A stretch of 64,000 nt of DNA, from contig NZ_DAJPEN010000001.1 in the NCBI RefSeq assembly GCF_025993685.1, positions 2,728,001-2,792,000 on the forward strand, written 5' to 3'. The DNA is from Bacteroides mediterraneensis (GTDB lineage: Bacteria > Bacteroidota > Bacteroidia > Bacteroidales > Bacteroidaceae). Positions 36,480 through 45,307 of the stretch are shown piece after piece; position 1 is the first letter of the stretch; the number at the start of each line of letters is the position of its first letter. Under the pieces are notes generated by a model. The model ran no database searches, had not been told where the DNA came from, and was given only the letters and a program-made list of their open reading frames with translations. The position numbers were made by a program, and so were the translations under genes.

Positions 36480-37385
36480 ATGATATTTTCACCTCTCTAA
36501 AATCGTAAAAAACAACACTTGAACCAAGGCTTATCACAATATTATGATTTTTACCGTGACTTATAAATTATATTTTGTTTACATAAAACAAAACAGCCCA
36601 TAACTATAGCATAGAAATAGAATTAAACCCCAATAAGTAGCATAATAACAAAAACATAAGTCTCTATCTAATGGTGAATCCATATTAAAACACAGTAAAA
36701 TTAGCCCAATTTTCACTTCAAAATAAAACACTTTCTGCATTTTTGAATAAACGTCTAGGTATTTAATTAGAATACCAGCATATTTTAATGAAATAAGAGG
36801 TCGTTTTAGACTTCATAAGTCTTAATGTATAACCTATCCTATTTAAATCAAATAACAACAATACCGGATAAAAAACGTAAATAAACAATCATTTAGACAA
36901 ACAACAAACCACTACAGTAATTTTATTTATAATTGATTTAGTATACAAAACCAAAAAAACAAAATGTGTAAAACTGAATAGTGAACTTGTTTTTAGTGTG
37001 TAAAGCAGATTTGTCAATCGCACTCATATTCAATAAGCATTTTTAGGCTAAGACACTCACCTGAGTACGAATATGGTAACATATTAGGAGACTGCAACTT
37101 GGACTGGAGATATTAAGAAAAAGTTAATCAGTTATAGAAATATTGTAATAGGAAAACTACAACCAAAGAACAGTATGTCAAATAAATGCTTATCTTTGGG
37201 AACATAAGGTGTTGCATAAAGATAAGATAATAATCCTACTAATTTTATCATTTTCTGAGGATAGAAAGAAACATTATGGCAACAAACTGAAGGTATAAAA
37301 TAAAGAATTCTACAGACTTCAGGTTTAACGTAAAAACAGTCAACCTTTTTTAGGTTAAAACAATTATAATATTTAAAATTAAAAA
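36480..37385. other. 900-bp AT-rich region without a recognised gene
   Basis: Only short frames broken by stops are present on both strands. A -7-like TATCTTTG at 37191-37198 lies 188 nt before the PLD-like gene and could start its transcription, giving a long leader. Small AACC/GGTT hairpins near 37341 are too weak to name. This region forms the border between the minus-strand block and the PLD-ATPase cassette. Confidence 0.5.
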
Positions 37386-39434
37386 ATGATTGGAGATAAA
37401 AGTATTTGCAAAATAATTTCTTATACAAAAGAGAAACGTACATTTACCGTACAAGAAGTATATTCTCAAACTCAAGGTTACCTTCCTTTGTCCAAAGATC
37501 TTCTTAAAGACAAAACGAAGCTATTTGATGCAATGAAACAGGGAAAAAACATACCTCTACTATGTGTAAAGGTTATGGATGGGAAACCTGTTTATTCTTC
37601 AAACATGCAAGCTCTAGATGAAAGATCAAAAGAAGAACCGCTTTCTATATCAATAAACTTTTCAGCTGACAATGAAGATTTCAATTCATCATTATTTGAT
37701 TCTGTATACAATTTACTTGGTGATACTATTGATAATGACATCAAGTATGATTTAGCAAGACAATTAATTCTTGCTAATAGGAAATTACGTATCCGCCCTT
37801 CTTTATATAAAGAGCTTTTCAGCAAATGCAACGCAAAATATGGTGCAAGAATGTGGAAGGAAAATTTAATTTCATATACAAGTAACAGTATTATTACAAG
37901 TCTTTGGAAAATTGGTGATACCACAGAACGTCAACAAATTCTTGACAAATTAGGTATTTCTTTACCAGAACCAGAGATTAAAGAAGTTGAGGTCTACAAT
38001 GGTTCAGTTATTCCTTTATTTAAAAATATTGCCAACAATATTATTACCAAAATCAACGCAGCTAAACATTCTGTTAAAATAGCTGTAGCTTGGTTTACCA
38101 ATTTTGATTTGTTCAATTGTATCAAGGCTGCTTTAAATAGAAATATACAAGTAACTCTTGTTACAAATAACGATTTGATCAATAATGGAGGATATTGTCT
38201 TAACTTTGACGAGTTAATTGATTGTGGGCTAAAATTACATCTTGTAGAATACCCTGAAATGCTTCATTATAAATTCTGTATTATTGATGATAATACAATA
38301 ATTACAGGTTCATATAATTGGACCTTCTATGCAGAAGAAATTAATAAGGAGGATGTTATAATTATCGAAGAATTACCTAAAGTAAAAGATGCATTTCTTG
38401 CTATATTTGACTCTCTATTAATACAATTTAATCAGGTATATAAGATGCCTGAGACAGTTCCGGATAGACCACAAAATGATAGGAGTTCATTTAAACAATA
38501 TATTAGTGAAGAACTAGTCCTTAGAGCTAAGAGAAACATTGGTAATAGAAGACAAAATCTCATAGATGCACAAACATTATCTCCTGATAACCAAAATGTA
38601 ATAGCTGCAATGAAAGAATTCGGAGTCAACACTGATAATTCATCACGTTCAATAGCAGAAATCGATTATGATACTTCACAGTCTGCAATAGCCAAGAGAA
38701 CTCAAACCTTGGAAACCCTTAATCGTCAACATGCAATGATAAATCAGAAGATCACTGATATTGATAAAGAAAAAAATAAAATAATCCAACAGAAGGAAGA
38801 ATCTCAAAAACAAGTCGAGGCGCAATTAGTCTCAGCAAATTCTGAAGACGAAAGGAATTTGATAAGAAGACAAAGCGAAGAAAATGAGGCTAACTTAAAT
38901 TCGAGAATAACTCAAATTGAACAAGAAAAAAAAGAGACTGAAGCTGAAATAAACACCGTTGAAAATCAAATAAATACGCTCAATTCTGAAATCGAAATTA
39001 TTAATAAAACATCTAATATTGAAAGTAAAGGAGGAAGGGGTGGTTTAAAAATTACATTGAAATGGAATACAATCGATGATTTAGATTTGCATGTTATAGA
39101 TCCTGATGGACAAGAAATATATTATGGGCAAAAAGAACATAAGTGTCAAGATGTAATAGGACGATTAGATATAGATGCAAATGTAAGTACTCCATATATA
39201 ACAACGCCCGTAGAAAATATATATTGGGATGGGACTGCTCCTATAGGCAAATATTGCGTAAAAGTAAACTTGTATACAAAGAGAAGTTCACAAATGGAAA
39301 TTCCATTCACTGTAACTGTTTACCCAGAGAAAGGACTACCTAAGATTATCCCATTGAAAATAATAAAAACCAAAGAACCTATTATTGTTACAGAATTTGA
39401 TTATTCTGATAATGGTATAAAATATATAAAATAA
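37386..39434 (+). CDS. Phospholipase D-like / coiled-coil / YfaP-like protein, candidate defence effector
   Basis: The 682-residue protein has four parts. Residues 1-70 are a small beta-rich domain (CKIISYTKEKRTFTVQEVYS). About 205-345 is a PLD-like domain with one HxKxxxxD motif (His294, Lys296, Asp301) followed by GSYNWT; single-HKD nucleases act as dimers. About 430-555 is a coiled coil rich in Gln/Glu/Lys. About 565-682 is a YfaP/DUF2135-like beta-sandwich (LKWNTIDDLDLHVIDPDGQE, ENIYWDG, GKYCVKVNLY). The ATPase gene starts 14 nt downstream. The layout suggests a nuclease or phospholipase effector that is controlled by the ATPase. No exact match to a named system is known to me. Confidence 0.78.
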   Translation: MIGDKSICKIISYTKEKRTFTVQEVYSQTQGYLPLSKDLLKDKTKLFDAMKQGKNIPLLCVKVMDGKPVYSSNMQALDERSKEEPLSISINFSADNEDFNSSLFDSVYNLLGDTIDNDIKYDLARQLILANRKLRIRPSLYKELFSKCNAKYGARMWKENLISYTSNSIITSLWKIGDTTERQQILDKLGISLPEPEIKEVEVYNGSVIPLFKNIANNIITKINAAKHSVKIAVAWFTNFDLFNCIKAALNRNIQVTLVTNNDLINNGGYCLNFDELIDCGLKLHLVEYPEMLHYKFCIIDDNTIITGSYNWTFYAEEINKEDVIIIEELPKVKDAFLAIFDSLLIQFNQVYKMPETVPDRPQNDRSSFKQYISEELVLRAKRNIGNRRQNLIDAQTLSPDNQNVIAAMKEFGVNTDNSSRSIAEIDYDTSQSAIAKRTQTLETLNRQHAMINQKITDIDKEKNKIIQQKEESQKQVEAQLVSANSEDERNLIRRQSEENEANLNSRITQIEQEKKETEAEINTVENQINTLNSEIEIINKTSNIESKGGRGGLKITLKWNTIDDLDLHVIDPDGQEIYYGQKEHKCQDVIGRLDIDANVSTPYITTPVENIYWDGTAPIGKYCVKVNLYTKRSSQMEIPFTVTVYPEKGLPKIIPLKIIKTKEPIIVTEFDYSDNGIKYIK

Positions 39435-39447
39435 TAAATTAGAAAAT

Positions 39448-40983
39448 ATGAATATCAAGTCCGTTATTATTGAAAACTTTAGAGGTTATAAAGATAGGCA
39501 AGTTATAGATCTTAATAATTTTACAGCTTTTGTTGGTAGAAATGATGTTGGAAAATCAACAATTCTTGAAGCATTGGATATCTTTTTTAATGATAGTAAA
39601 GGTGTCGTTGTTATGGATTCTACTGATGTGAACAGAGAAGCAAAAGAAGCAAACGATAAAGTTGATATAGTTATAGGAGTAGAATTTATAAATTTACCTT
39701 CTGAAGTATGTATTGATGACAATAATACAACAACCTTGTCAGATGAATATCTTCTTAATTATGAAGGAAATTTAACTGTGATAAAAAAATATACAAATGG
39801 TAGTAAAACTCCAAAAGTATATATTTATGCTTATCATCCCAATCATAAAGAATGTTGCGATTTATTAAGTAAAAAACAAAAAGAGTTGCAAGAACTATCT
39901 GAAGATTTAGATTGTGATAAAACTAAGAATGCAGAAATGCGTAAAGCAATACGTAATTTATATTCTGATTTTTTAGATTTAAGGATGAAAGAAATAGAGG
40001 TTTCAAAAGAAGATGCAAAAAATATCTGGGATAAATTGAAACAATATATACCTATTTATACCTTATTTCAGGCCGATAGAAGCAATGACGATAAAGATAA
40101 AGAGGTACAAGATCCTCTAAAGGAGGCTGTGAAAATAATAATGTCATCTACAAAAATAAGATCTAAATGTCAGGAAATATATGATGCCGTAATTGAAGAA
40201 TTACAAAATGTTTCGGATAGAACTGTAAAGAAAATTAGTGATATGAATCCTTCATTAGCTAGTTCTTTGCATCCAGCTCTACCAACAGCAGATGATTTAA
40301 AATGGACTGATGTATTTAAATCCGTATCTATAACAGGTGAAAACGATATTCCAATAAATAAAAGAGGAAGTGGAGTTAAAAGACTTATTCTTATTAATTT
40401 TTTTAGAGCAGAAGCCGAAAACAAACAAGAGAAAGCAAAAGCACCAGGAATAATATATGCAATTGAAGAACCTGAAACAGCACAACATGCCCATCATCAG
40501 AAACTTCTTATAGACGCTTTAAAAAAACTATCACAAAAAGATGATATACAAGTAATAATAACAACTCACAGTTCTCTGATATTAAAGCAATTAGCATTTA
40601 ACGAAGTACGAATTGTAAAAAACATAGAATCCGGTAAAGTTGTAAATAAAATAAGTGAATCACAATTACCTTATCCATCATTAAATGAAATTGCATTTAC
40701 CGCATTTGGGGATGTTCTTGTTGAATATCATAACGAATTATATGGTTATATTGAGTTCGAAGGATGGAAGAATGAATTTAAAAACGGAAAGGAGTTATAC
40801 CCATATAAGAAAGAAACGACTAAAGGTATAAAGGAGGAAAATTTAATTAAAACTGAAATTATTAGACACCAGATTCATCATCCAGAAAATAAATTAAATA
40901 CTTATTTTACCCCAGATGAACTTTATAATTCTATTAATGAAATGCGTTCATTCATAGAAACTTATAAGGCTGCTAATAAATAG
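39448..40983 (+). CDS. OLD/AAA-type ATPase with possible HEPN-like C-terminus
   Basis: The 511-residue protein is an SMC-like ATPase of the AAA_15/AAA_21 type: MNIKSVIIENFRGYKD, Walker A GRNDVGKST (30-38), a signature-like INKRGSGVKRLIL near 300, Walker B IIYAIEEPETAQHAHHQ near 333 and H-loop IITTHSS near 372. Unlike OLD or GajA it has no Toprim nuclease domain at the end. Near the C-terminus IRHQIHHPEN (Arg473, His477/478) has the spacing Rx3-4H seen in HEPN ribonucleases such as those in PrrC-like systems. It ends inside a perfect inverted repeat. Together with the PLD-like gene it forms a two-gene cassette. Confidence 0.82.
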   Translation: MNIKSVIIENFRGYKDRQVIDLNNFTAFVGRNDVGKSTILEALDIFFNDSKGVVVMDSTDVNREAKEANDKVDIVIGVEFINLPSEVCIDDNNTTTLSDEYLLNYEGNLTVIKKYTNGSKTPKVYIYAYHPNHKECCDLLSKKQKELQELSEDLDCDKTKNAEMRKAIRNLYSDFLDLRMKEIEVSKEDAKNIWDKLKQYIPIYTLFQADRSNDDKDKEVQDPLKEAVKIIMSSTKIRSKCQEIYDAVIEELQNVSDRTVKKISDMNPSLASSLHPALPTADDLKWTDVFKSVSITGENDIPINKRGSGVKRLILINFFRAEAENKQEKAKAPGIIYAIEEPETAQHAHHQKLLIDALKKLSQKDDIQVIITTHSSLILKQLAFNEVRIVKNIESGKVVNKISESQLPYPSLNEIAFTAFGDVLVEYHNELYGYIEFEGWKNEFKNGKELYPYKKETTKGIKEENLIKTEIIRHQIHHPENKLNTYFTPDELYNSINEMRSFIETYKAANK

Positions 40984-40994
40984 CAGCCTTATAA
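40962..40994. terminator. Inverted repeat over the ATPase stop codon
   Basis: TTATAAGGCTGCTA (40962-40975) and its exact complement (40981-40994) form a 14-bp stem with a 5-nt loop that contains the stop codon region. No T-tract follows on either strand, but its position between convergent genes suits a bidirectional terminator. Confidence 0.6.
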
Positions 40995-41005
40995 CCCTAA
41001 CAACC

Positions 41006-41122
41006 TTATCTTCTCGGCCATCTACGACAATGAGAATGAACATATTCAATACGCCCATATCTCTTACGATAATAGTCAGTTACAGAAACAGGTTTCAAGG
41101 GACATGTACATCTTATTCTCAT
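41006..41122 (-). CDS. 38-residue basic Cys/His protein with very strong ribosome binding site
   Basis: The minus strand encodes 38 residues beginning MRIRCTCPLKPVSVTDYYRK and ending RRWPRR. An AAAGGAGGTG Shine-Dalgarno (41128-41137) lies 5 nt before the ATG, far stronger than usual in this phylum. The peptide has Cys5, Cys7, His29, His31 and Cys32, which could bind zinc, and is highly basic, so nucleic-acid binding is likely. It lies 126 nt downstream of mobC in the same direction and ahead of an inverted repeat. It is too short for routine gene calling. Confidence 0.6.
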   Translation of the reverse strand: MRIRCTCPLKPVSVTDYYRKRYGRIEYVHSHCRRWPRR

Positions 41123-41248
41123 ATTAACACCTCCTTTCTTTTGTCCCTTGACTACTCAAATGTTGGTGCTAACGAATAATGAATAATAGTACATTACAAA
41201 GATAATTTTTTTTTGTAATATTGTCCAAAACATATAATATATATTTCT

Positions 41249-43243
41249 TTAAACCGATAATAGTTTACTCAAATCCGGATCATTCTTAATCCGTTCTGTC
41301 TCAGACTCAACTAAAGCAATAATCTCCTGCTTAACTCTACGATAATTACTATCAATTGTCTCACGAAGAATATCGTTCCCGTCACTGTCGGTAAACTCGG
41401 CAATGACGGGAATCTTCTTATATGCCTTCATTTCAGCAGAAACTTTGACAGAATCTACCACAATTTCAGCATGGAAGATTTTTTGCTCAATTCGTTCATC
41501 AAAGTTATCACTGACTGCCCCCACAAACACACCCTGAGTAAGATTGGAAATCTTGCTTGCCGGGATAAGCGAGTCCATTTGTGTAGATATTGAGGTGGAT
41601 TTATCATTACGGTTGATAGTCATGGATTGGCGTTTCTGCAACACTTTCCCGAAGCGTTCAGAAAGATTCTTGGCTGTTTCACCGACAACCTGACCACTGA
41701 AGATATTACCAACAGTATTCTGAATAACCTTGCTTTCCTTATCTCCATAGTCACGGGTAAGCTGACTGAAATCCTGAAAGCCCAAACATACTGCTACCTT
41801 GTTGCTTCGTGCAGTAGCAATAAGATTATCAAGACCTCTGAAATAAATTGTAGGCAACTCGTCAATGATAACAGACGACTTCAATTGCTTCTTCTTGTTT
41901 ATCAATTTTACTATTCTGCTGTTATATAGACCAAGTGCTGCAGAATAGATATTCTGTCGGTCAGGATTGTTTCCCACTACAAGAATCTTAGGTTCTTTCG
42001 GATTGTTTATGTCAAGTGAAAAATCATCTCCTGTCATTACCCAATAAAGTGCCGGAGAAATCATTCTTGACAATGGTATTTTAGCAGAAGCTATCTGCCC
42101 CTGGAGCTGATCTTGCGCATTTGACTCCCACGCATCCATGAACGGACTGAGGTAGTTCTCCAGTTCCGGATATGATGTCAGTATCGGAAATATCTGAGCG
42201 TATGGACGGTTCAGAAATTCTATGGCATGAGGGAAAGTACAATACCTGCCGTTGTCATAAATCTTCAAATACCAGATTATAGCTGCAAGCAGAATTATTG
42301 GCGACTCAACAAAGAAGTCTCCCTGCTTCTGAATCCAGCTTCGGTTAAGGTTCAACATGATGGTATAGGCAGATTCATATGCATCAGATATGTCAGTCAT
42401 GAAGTTGGGATTAATAGGGTTACACCGATGGCTTCTTCTTGGATCATCGAAGTTGATTACATAAAATGTTGGTTTTACTTCGTAACGGTCGGCATATTTA
42501 AGAAGATGATTATAAGCTATTTCCGACAAATCCGGAAACTTATAATCGTATATATACATAGCAAAAGACTTCTCAATCTGCTGTTTGATGAAGTTGTTTA
42601 CCACTGCATACGACTTCCCTGAACCGGGTGTACCCAATACTATGGTTGCTCGGAAAGGATTCACGACATTAATCCAACCATTGTTCCATTTCTTCTGATA
42701 GTAGAAACGTGTAGGAAGATTTACTGAATATTCGTTTTCCATCAGTCTTGTTTCCTGCATGAAACTTTCATTCTCGACATTGAAAACATCATCCATAAGA
42801 TTATTTTTCAGCAGTCTGCTCATCCAAGTTCCACCCATGAGCAGACATATATAACCGATAGCAAGAGAACTGATATAAAGTATTGCCCCTACTTTCGGAA
42901 TAGCTAAAAGCATCCAGTTAAGAAAGAAAGTAATGAAACCCACGACAAGAAGTATTATAATGTTTCTCCATGTAATTTTCTCGTCCTTCACGCCACGTGT
43001 GCCCAGACATGACAAGCCTAAGAACAAAACTGCAAAGAGTTTGGTCCATAGCAATGAAGAGAACAGTCCTGTGTTCTTCTGAAAGTTCATCAGTATTCTG
43101 TCCACAACACCTATAGTAATATTCCATTCACGGAATGATTCATAGCAGAACCAATAACAGTGTATCAAAACAAACAATATGGATATGGCACGCATAAAGT
43201 CTATAACCTTTGCCAATCCTCTCAAATCATCTTCCTGTGACAT
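41249..43243 (-). CDS. mobC: MobC, type IV coupling protein (VirD4/TraG-like)
   Basis: The 664-residue protein has the YWFCY domain at the N-terminus (HCYWFCYESFREWN) with four transmembrane segments to about residue 140, then the P-loop GTPGSGKSY near 206 and the coupling-protein ATPase with ILVVGNNPDRQNIYSAALGL, SVIIDELPTIYFRGLDNLIATARSN and QNTVGNIFSGQVVG. It brings the relaxase-DNA complex to the transfer channel. It is 4 nt from mobB. Naming follows the CTnDOT/CTn341 convention, in which MobC is the coupling protein. Confidence 0.93.
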   Translation of the reverse strand: MSQEDDLRGLAKVIDFMRAISILFVLIHCYWFCYESFREWNITIGVVDRILMNFQKNTGLFSSLLWTKLFAVLFLGLSCLGTRGVKDEKITWRNIIILLVVGFITFFLNWMLLAIPKVGAILYISSLAIGYICLLMGGTWMSRLLKNNLMDDVFNVENESFMQETRLMENEYSVNLPTRFYYQKKWNNGWINVVNPFRATIVLGTPGSGKSYAVVNNFIKQQIEKSFAMYIYDYKFPDLSEIAYNHLLKYADRYEVKPTFYVINFDDPRRSHRCNPINPNFMTDISDAYESAYTIMLNLNRSWIQKQGDFFVESPIILLAAIIWYLKIYDNGRYCTFPHAIEFLNRPYAQIFPILTSYPELENYLSPFMDAWESNAQDQLQGQIASAKIPLSRMISPALYWVMTGDDFSLDINNPKEPKILVVGNNPDRQNIYSAALGLYNSRIVKLINKKKQLKSSVIIDELPTIYFRGLDNLIATARSNKVAVCLGFQDFSQLTRDYGDKESKVIQNTVGNIFSGQVVGETAKNLSERFGKVLQKRQSMTINRNDKSTSISTQMDSLIPASKISNLTQGVFVGAVSDNFDERIEQKIFHAEIVVDSVKVSAEMKAYKKIPVIAEFTDSDGNDILRETIDSNYRRVKQEIIALVESETERIKNDPDLSKLLSV

Positions 43244-43247
43244 AACT

Positions 43248-44486
43248 TTATTTTTTTCGTTTTAATTTACCTGAATATAATCTTCTCATTTTACGCTGGA
43301 ACGCAAGTTCTCTGTAATCAATACCGTGCGATGCGCCATCAAGCAGTGAACCTGTCATTTCTGCAATCATATCATCACCTGGTGTATCTGATTCTATAAT
43401 CTGATCAACCTGTACATCCTGAGGTAAAGCATTAAGGAACGGATTATTTCCATTTCCATTGAAATATTCGTTGAATACTGAAGCTGCATATCCCTTTCCA
43501 AGTCGTGAACCATTAGCTACAATACCGTTTTCATGGTCAATAAAAGTTATACCATAGATCCTTTCGGCATTATTTTCACGAAACACCACATCTATACTTT
43601 CAGCTTTAAGCATTTCAACTAATTCCTTTCTGTCAGGATTCATCATCATAACTTTACGTACCTTGTTTCTTAAATCCGGCTGTACCTTCTTAAATTCTTT
43701 CTTTGAACGTCTTATATGATTATGGATAGCATTATATCCATACTTGCGGCCAAGTTTTGCAGCATCTATAGGAACAGTGAGTTTTCTGCCTTCTGAATTT
43801 GTAACAGAATACACCATACCATTATATTGTTTTCCGTTATGCTCCTTCTTTACTTCCTCTGCCATTATGTTGTAGGCAGAAAGTACAGCATTCAATTCTC
43901 CAACAGACTGGAAACTGTATTTCTTCAATATAGCAGAAACAGTTCCGGCAATCTGTTTTCTTATATCTCCCTTGTCTATATCTGCTTTTTGCAGCTGCTC
44001 CGCATCTGGAATATTCTGTTTCTTACAAGTATTCAGATTCCATTTTCTTTCAATCTCCTTACGGACTTTATCGCTTCGTCTGAACTCGTGGCTGTCATTT
44101 ATCTTCCGTCCATTGGAATCCACGCGAAGAGAAACTATGTGTATATGTTCCCGTTCAATATCACTATGCTTGAAAACGATAAAAGGCTGATTGCCGTATC
44201 CCATCTTCTCCATATAGTATGCGGCAATATCACGTAATTCCTCTTCACTCAGTTTGTCGTCCGGATGCGGATTAAGAGAAACATGAAATACGGTTTTCTT
44301 TGTCCTCATGAATGAAGGAAGCAACCTTTGCATATCCTCAAGGGCACGATTCATATCGGTGTTGCCATTATTGTCAACACTCATGCCTGAGACGAGCAAT
44401 ACTTTTGCCTCTCCAGCTTCCACCTTATGGAAGTTATAACCAAGTGCCCCTCCAAGGTTAGATGTAGAACTTATTTTTGCAACCAT
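43248..44486 (-). CDS. mobB: MobB relaxase
   Basis: The 412-residue protein is a relaxase/mobilisation nuclease with the three-His metal site KHSDIEREHIHIVSLRVD (His107, His114, His116). The nicking Tyr is probably Tyr17 in ALGYNFHK. It cuts oriT and stays attached to the transferred strand. The last 200 residues are less conserved and basic. It overlaps mobA by 16 nt. Confidence 0.92.
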   Translation of the reverse strand: MVAKISSTSNLGGALGYNFHKVEAGEAKVLLVSGMSVDNNGNTDMNRALEDMQRLLPSFMRTKKTVFHVSLNPHPDDKLSEEELRDIAAYYMEKMGYGNQPFIVFKHSDIEREHIHIVSLRVDSNGRKINDSHEFRRSDKVRKEIERKWNLNTCKKQNIPDAEQLQKADIDKGDIRKQIAGTVSAILKKYSFQSVGELNAVLSAYNIMAEEVKKEHNGKQYNGMVYSVTNSEGRKLTVPIDAAKLGRKYGYNAIHNHIRRSKKEFKKVQPDLRNKVRKVMMMNPDRKELVEMLKAESIDVVFRENNAERIYGITFIDHENGIVANGSRLGKGYAASVFNEYFNGNGNNPFLNALPQDVQVDQIIESDTPGDDMIAEMTGSLLDGASHGIDYRELAFQRKMRRLYSGKLKRKK

Positions 44487-44863
44487 TTGCTTCTAATCTC
44501 TTCTGCAAGACTTATCGAAGTTTCAAGAAGCCCTTGCAACTCTGCTGTATTATCATTCAGTTTCTCCAATAATGTGTGTGCCACTTTAGCAGAATGATAG
44601 CTGTTTATGGCCCGTACAGTCTGATTATATAACAGTCCGATTTTTCGGATCTGCGCGTTCACTTCTGTCAGTCTGTTGTAAAAATCCACAGTGGATTTAT
44701 CGGTAGTAATCACCTTGAATGTATGAGAAAACAGGCGTGCACGAATAAAATCAGACTTGGTTCTGGCACCGGAACGTTCATACAGACTGATAAAATCTGC
44801 ATTCTCTTTTTCATTCAACCTTACATAATATCTGTAAGACGGTGTAGCGGATTCCTTTTGCAT
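44471..44863 (-). CDS. mobA: MobA, relaxosome accessory protein
   Basis: The 130-residue protein has a ribbon-helix-helix-like N-terminus (YRYYVRLNEKENADFISLYE, SGARTKSDFIRARLFSH) and helical C-terminal half (NRLTEVNAQIRKIGLLYNQTVRAIN), as in mobilisation accessory proteins that bind oriT and recruit the relaxase. It is the first gene of the mob operon and lies directly next to the hairpin-rich oriT candidate. Confidence 0.88.
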   Translation of the reverse strand: MQKESATPSYRYYVRLNEKENADFISLYERSGARTKSDFIRARLFSHTFKVITTDKSTVDFYNRLTEVNAQIRKIGLLYNQTVRAINSYHSAKVAHTLLEKLNDNTAELQGLLETSISLAEEIRSKWLQK

Positions 44864-44885
44864 AATCTTTGTTTTTATTATCCAA

Positions 44886-44964
44886 CTTGCGACTTTGGAG
44901 CAAGTATCTCCCCCTTTTCAGGGGCAAGAGTTTTTGGCGGACAAATTTCGGTTTGTCGGACAAA
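44886..44964. other. Candidate origin of transfer (oriT)
   Basis: Three small stems lie in 80 bp just upstream of mobA: CTTGC/GCAAG (44886-44890, 44900-44904), CCCC-TTTTCA-GGGG (44911-44924) and GACAAA-TTTCGG-TTTGTC (44940-44957). The motif CGGACAAA is repeated at 44938 and 44957. Position between divergent mob and tra operons, with inverted and direct repeats, is typical of oriT. The nick site cannot be placed. A minus-strand -7 box TAACTTTG (45033-45040) for mobA lies on the far side. Confidence 0.5.
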
Positions 44965-45205
44965 AACACATCTTGCCAAAGGTTATTTGAAAACAGAGAT
45001 AGTATTCCTTTCAGTCATACTCTGCTTCGCTACAAAGTTAGTCTGTTTATTATCAACAGCTTCCATTGAAGCTGTACGCAATTTTCCACAATATTACCCG
45101 GTATTCTCCAAGGTGCGCCAGCCTATGTTTTTTAGATGTTTATTTGCAGTTGTAAGTATCTGCACGCACTGAACAAGTGCATAAAATTACGCACATACAC
45201 ACATT

Positions 45206-45307
45206 TGCAGATGTGTGGAAACATACATACTTACACACTTATGCAGATATGCACAAATATATAAATGTGTATATACAGATATACATACAAATGGAAATAC
45301 AGATATG
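45206..45307. repeat. Four iterated 10-bp motifs upstream of the ParA-like gene
   Basis: TGCAGATGTG (45206), TGCAGATATG (45242), TACAGATATA (45274) and TACAGATATG (45298) share the form TRCAGATRTR. The first sits in an inverted repeat (ACACAT/ATGTGT) and the last covers the ATG at 45305. Such an array before a parA-like gene could be a centromere-like or autoregulatory site. If translation began at 45215 instead, the array would be coding. Confidence 0.5.

Noticed and set aside
37004..37197. Short plus-strand reading frames (for example ending GNILGDCNLDWRY) that look faintly protein-like.
   Set aside because: They lack a start codon with a binding site, are broken by stops in every frame and match nothing I recognise.
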